Positions 62,670 through 64,000 of a stretch of DNA of 64,000 nt are shown here, one piece after another. Source of the DNA: Streptomyces sp. NBC_00490. GTDB lineage: Bacteria > Actinomycetota > Actinomycetes > Streptomycetales > Streptomycetaceae. Both the position numbers and the translations under genes were made by a program. The notes below the pieces were generated by a model. That model had not been told where the DNA came from and did no database searches. It worked only from the letters and a program-made list of their open reading frames with translations. Location: positions 5,518,001 through 5,582,000 of the forward strand of contig NZ_CP107869.1 in NCBI RefSeq assembly GCF_036013645.1. Direction: 5' to 3'. Position 1 is the first letter of the stretch. Every line of letters starts with the position of its first letter.

Positions 62670-63893
62670 ATGGAGCATGAGGTGTTCGTTCCGGTTCCGG
62701 CCGAGCGGCTCAGGGAGGCGCTGGCCGATCCCGTTCGGTTCGCCCGGGCTGTTCCCGGGCTCCAGCAGGACGCAGGCGCCGAGCCCGTCAGCGGGCGGCT
62801 GAAAGTACGCGTCGGCGGCCACACCATCACCTACCGCGGCTCGGCCCGCCTCTCCGCCCGGGACGACGGTTCCCACGTCGTCGAGGGCGACGCCACCGAG
62901 GCCCGTGGCACCGGCGTGGTGAAACTCGCCCTCACTCTGAGGGTGGACGAGGCCGACGGCGGCTCCCGGCTCACCTTCTCCGGCACCGCCTCCGCCGACG
63001 GTCGCATCAAGGAGCTTCCGGCGGATGCCGTCACCTCGGCCGTCACCCGCCTGCTGAACCGTTTCGCGGAGCACCTGGGCTCGACGACGGAACCCAAACG
63101 GGGCCCGCAGCCCGCACACACCACCGACCCGACCGAGCCTCCGGCCGACGGGGACGCAAAGCAGGCCGAACCTTCGGCCGCCGAGACCCCCGGGCGCGAC
63201 GAGCCTGCGGCTGGCGGGGGTGCGGAGCAGGACGAGCCTTCGGCCGCCGAGTCGCGGACGGCCAAGGGCACCGAGTCCCCGGCCGCCGAGAGTGCCGGGC
63301 GTGACGGGCCTTCGACCGCCGAGAACACCGGGCGCGACGAGCCTGCGGCTGGCGGGGGTGCGGAGCAGGACGGGCCTTCGGCCGCCGAGCCGTCGACAGC
63401 CAAGGGCACCGAGTCCTCGGCCGCCGAAGGCGCCGGCGTTCCGGACTCCGCCGACGCCGGCCCGGCGGCGACTCAGGACGGCGACACCACCGGGCCCGCC
63501 GCCCCCCTCGCCCCCGAAGCCACCGGAGACTCCGCACCCTCCGCGACGGGCGACTCCGAGGCCGGTCCCGACGCCGACGGCACACCCGCCACCCCCGAAG
63601 CCCCGCACACCCCGGACGCCCTCGACGAGCCCGCCCCCGTACCCGTCGAACCCGAACCCGCCCCCGTCGGCTTCACCCCCGACCTCCCCGCCGAAGCCGC
63701 GCACGCGCGCCGCACGATGATCGGCCGGAGTGCGGAGGAGGTCGACCACGCCCCGCCGCGCGGCCGGTACGCGCCCGTGCCCGCTCCGCACACCGGTGCC
63801 CCGCACTCCGCCCTGCGCTGGGCGGCCCCCGCGGCGGCCGTCGTCGTCGCGTCGGCGATCGTCGTCAGCCGGGTGCTGCGCAAGCGGCACTGA
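62670..63893 (+). CDS. CoxG/SRPBCC-domain protein with long disordered linker and C-terminal anchor
   Basis: A 407-residue protein. Residues 1-145 are an SRPBCC fold of the CoxG type (MEHEVFVPVPAERLREALADPVRFARAVPGLQQ, GSARLSARDDGSHVVEGDATEARGTGVVKLALTLRVDE, SGTASADGRIKELP). Residues about 150-340 are Ala/Glu/Pro/Ser-rich with an internal 46-residue repeat. A transmembrane helix (ALRWAAPAAAVVVASAIVVSRVL) ends the chain with a basic tail, so the SRPBCC domain is tethered to the inner membrane face. TAGGCT lies eight bases before the ATG. Confidence 0.8.
   Translation: MEHEVFVPVPAERLREALADPVRFARAVPGLQQDAGAEPVSGRLKVRVGGHTITYRGSARLSARDDGSHVVEGDATEARGTGVVKLALTLRVDEADGGSRLTFSGTASADGRIKELPADAVTSAVTRLLNRFAEHLGSTTEPKRGPQPAHTTDPTEPPADGDAKQAEPSAAETPGRDEPAAGGGAEQDEPSAAESRTAKGTESPAAESAGRDGPSTAENTGRDEPAAGGGAEQDGPSAAEPSTAKGTESSAAEGAGVPDSADAGPAATQDGDTTGPAAPLAPEATGDSAPSATGDSEAGPDADGTPATPEAPHTPDALDEPAPVPVEPEPAPVGFTPDLPAEAAHARRTMIGRSAEEVDHAPPRGRYAPVPAPHTGAPHSALRWAAPAAAVVVASAIVVSRVLRKRH
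63191..63426 (+). repeat. Tandem 138-base repeat inside the CoxG-like gene
   Basis: Two units (63191-63288 and 63329-63426) are spaced 138 bases apart and differ by a few bases. Each encodes GRDEPAAGGGAEQD...SAAE...TAKGTES. The spacing keeps the reading frame, so unit gain or loss changes only linker length. Confidence 0.8.
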
Positions 63894-63934
63894 GGAATCG
63901 GGGATGGCCGGAAGCACCCCCTTGATCACCGCAG

Positions 63935-63946
63935 TAGGGTCGTCCC
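63935..63946 (+). promoter_or_regulatory. -10 element for a probable leaderless mRNA
   Basis: TAGGGT (63935-63940), six bases, then GTG at 63947. Confidence 0.55.
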
Positions 63947-64000
63947 GTGAGTAACGAACCCATCACGCTGACCGCGGGCGACGCGGAGGTGACCGTGCTG
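63947..64000 (+). CDS. Start of an aldose-1-epimerase-like gene (3' end outside window)
   Basis: Only 18 codons are in the window. They read from a GTG as Val/Met-Ser-Asn-Glu-Pro-Ile-Thr-Leu-Thr-Ala-Gly-Asp-Ala-Glu-Val-Thr-Val-Leu. This resembles the N-terminal strand of actinobacterial aldose-1-epimerase-like proteins, but the length is too small to be sure. The TANNNT-N6-GTG arrangement supports the start. Confidence 0.45.
   Translation, partial: MSNEPITLTAGDAEVTVL

Overview
The window is high-GC actinobacterial chromosome and reads as Streptomyces. Reasons: very high third-position GC, frequent GTG/TTG starts, an HspR-controlled dnaK-grpE-dnaJ-hspR operon, CspA-type cold-shock genes beside DEAD-box helicases, GAF-ANTAR and LuxR regulators, ECF41 sigma, DUF5994/DUF5990/DUF2617 proteins and many secreted lipoproteins. 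I see no rRNA, IS element, prophage or CRISPR array. One tRNA (Gly, anticodon CCC) is present.

Layout. 1-2.3 kb: end of a PAP2-type phosphatase, a DUF4232 lipoprotein and a secreted protein. 2.6-4.6 kb: STAS protein followed by two GAF-ANTAR regulators. 4.8-7.6 kb: DEAD-box helicase with a leader carrying a relic of a csp gene, then a coupled DUF5994 gene pair and a small gene. 7.8-14.8 kb: a cell-envelope block (L,D-transpeptidase; then co-oriented FemX-like transferase, MurJ flippase, response regulator, histidine kinase, lipoprotein with start/stop overlaps). 15-18.2 kb: MerR regulator, an odd small ORF, and a csp / DEAD helicase / CBS-protein unit that parallels the first helicase locus. 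18.6-21.8 kb: DUF5990, tRNA-Gly, zinc-ribbon protein, dcd, phosphoribosyltransferase, YIP1-like membrane protein. 21.9-29.7 kb: an array of five FG-GAP seven-bladed propeller exoproteins plus a deleted sixth copy. 29.8-33.6 kb: ECF41 sigma with DoxX-like partner, and an EtfD-like Fe-S oxidoreductase. 33.8-39.0 kb: degenerate MraY/WecA-like protein and the dnaK operon. 39.1-45.9 kb: two PA14/FnIII exoproteins with nearly identical 5' ends, a sugar-binding lipoprotein, a lipoprotein. 46.1-49.4 kb: ATP-grasp / alpha-E / transglutaminase operon. 49.7-52.5 kb: two paralogous LuxR regulators, a tiny secreted peptide with three DSAW repeats and a Rieske-like protein without iron ligands. 52.6-64 kb: PPOX-family protein, clpB, YbjN protein, mannosyltransferase-like membrane protein, aminotransferase, two Cys/Gly/Ser-rich mini-membrane proteins, DUF2617, membrane-anchored spermidine-synthase-like protein, CoxG-like protein and the start of an aldose-1-epimerase-like gene.

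How it works together. The best-understood circuit is heat shock: HspR, encoded last in the dnaK operon, should bind HAIR sites (CTTGAGT-N7-ACTCAAG) seen upstream of dnaK and of the distant clpB. The most unusual unit is the 49.7-52.5 kb cluster: a regulator gene diverges from a secreted-peptide gene that is translationally close to a metal-less Rieske-like gene, with a second paralogous regulator converging on the first. I propose it as a candidate peptide-signalling or peptide-maturation system; this is inference. A second recurring signal is a TANNNT-N6-start arrangement at five genes, the hallmark of leaderless transcripts.
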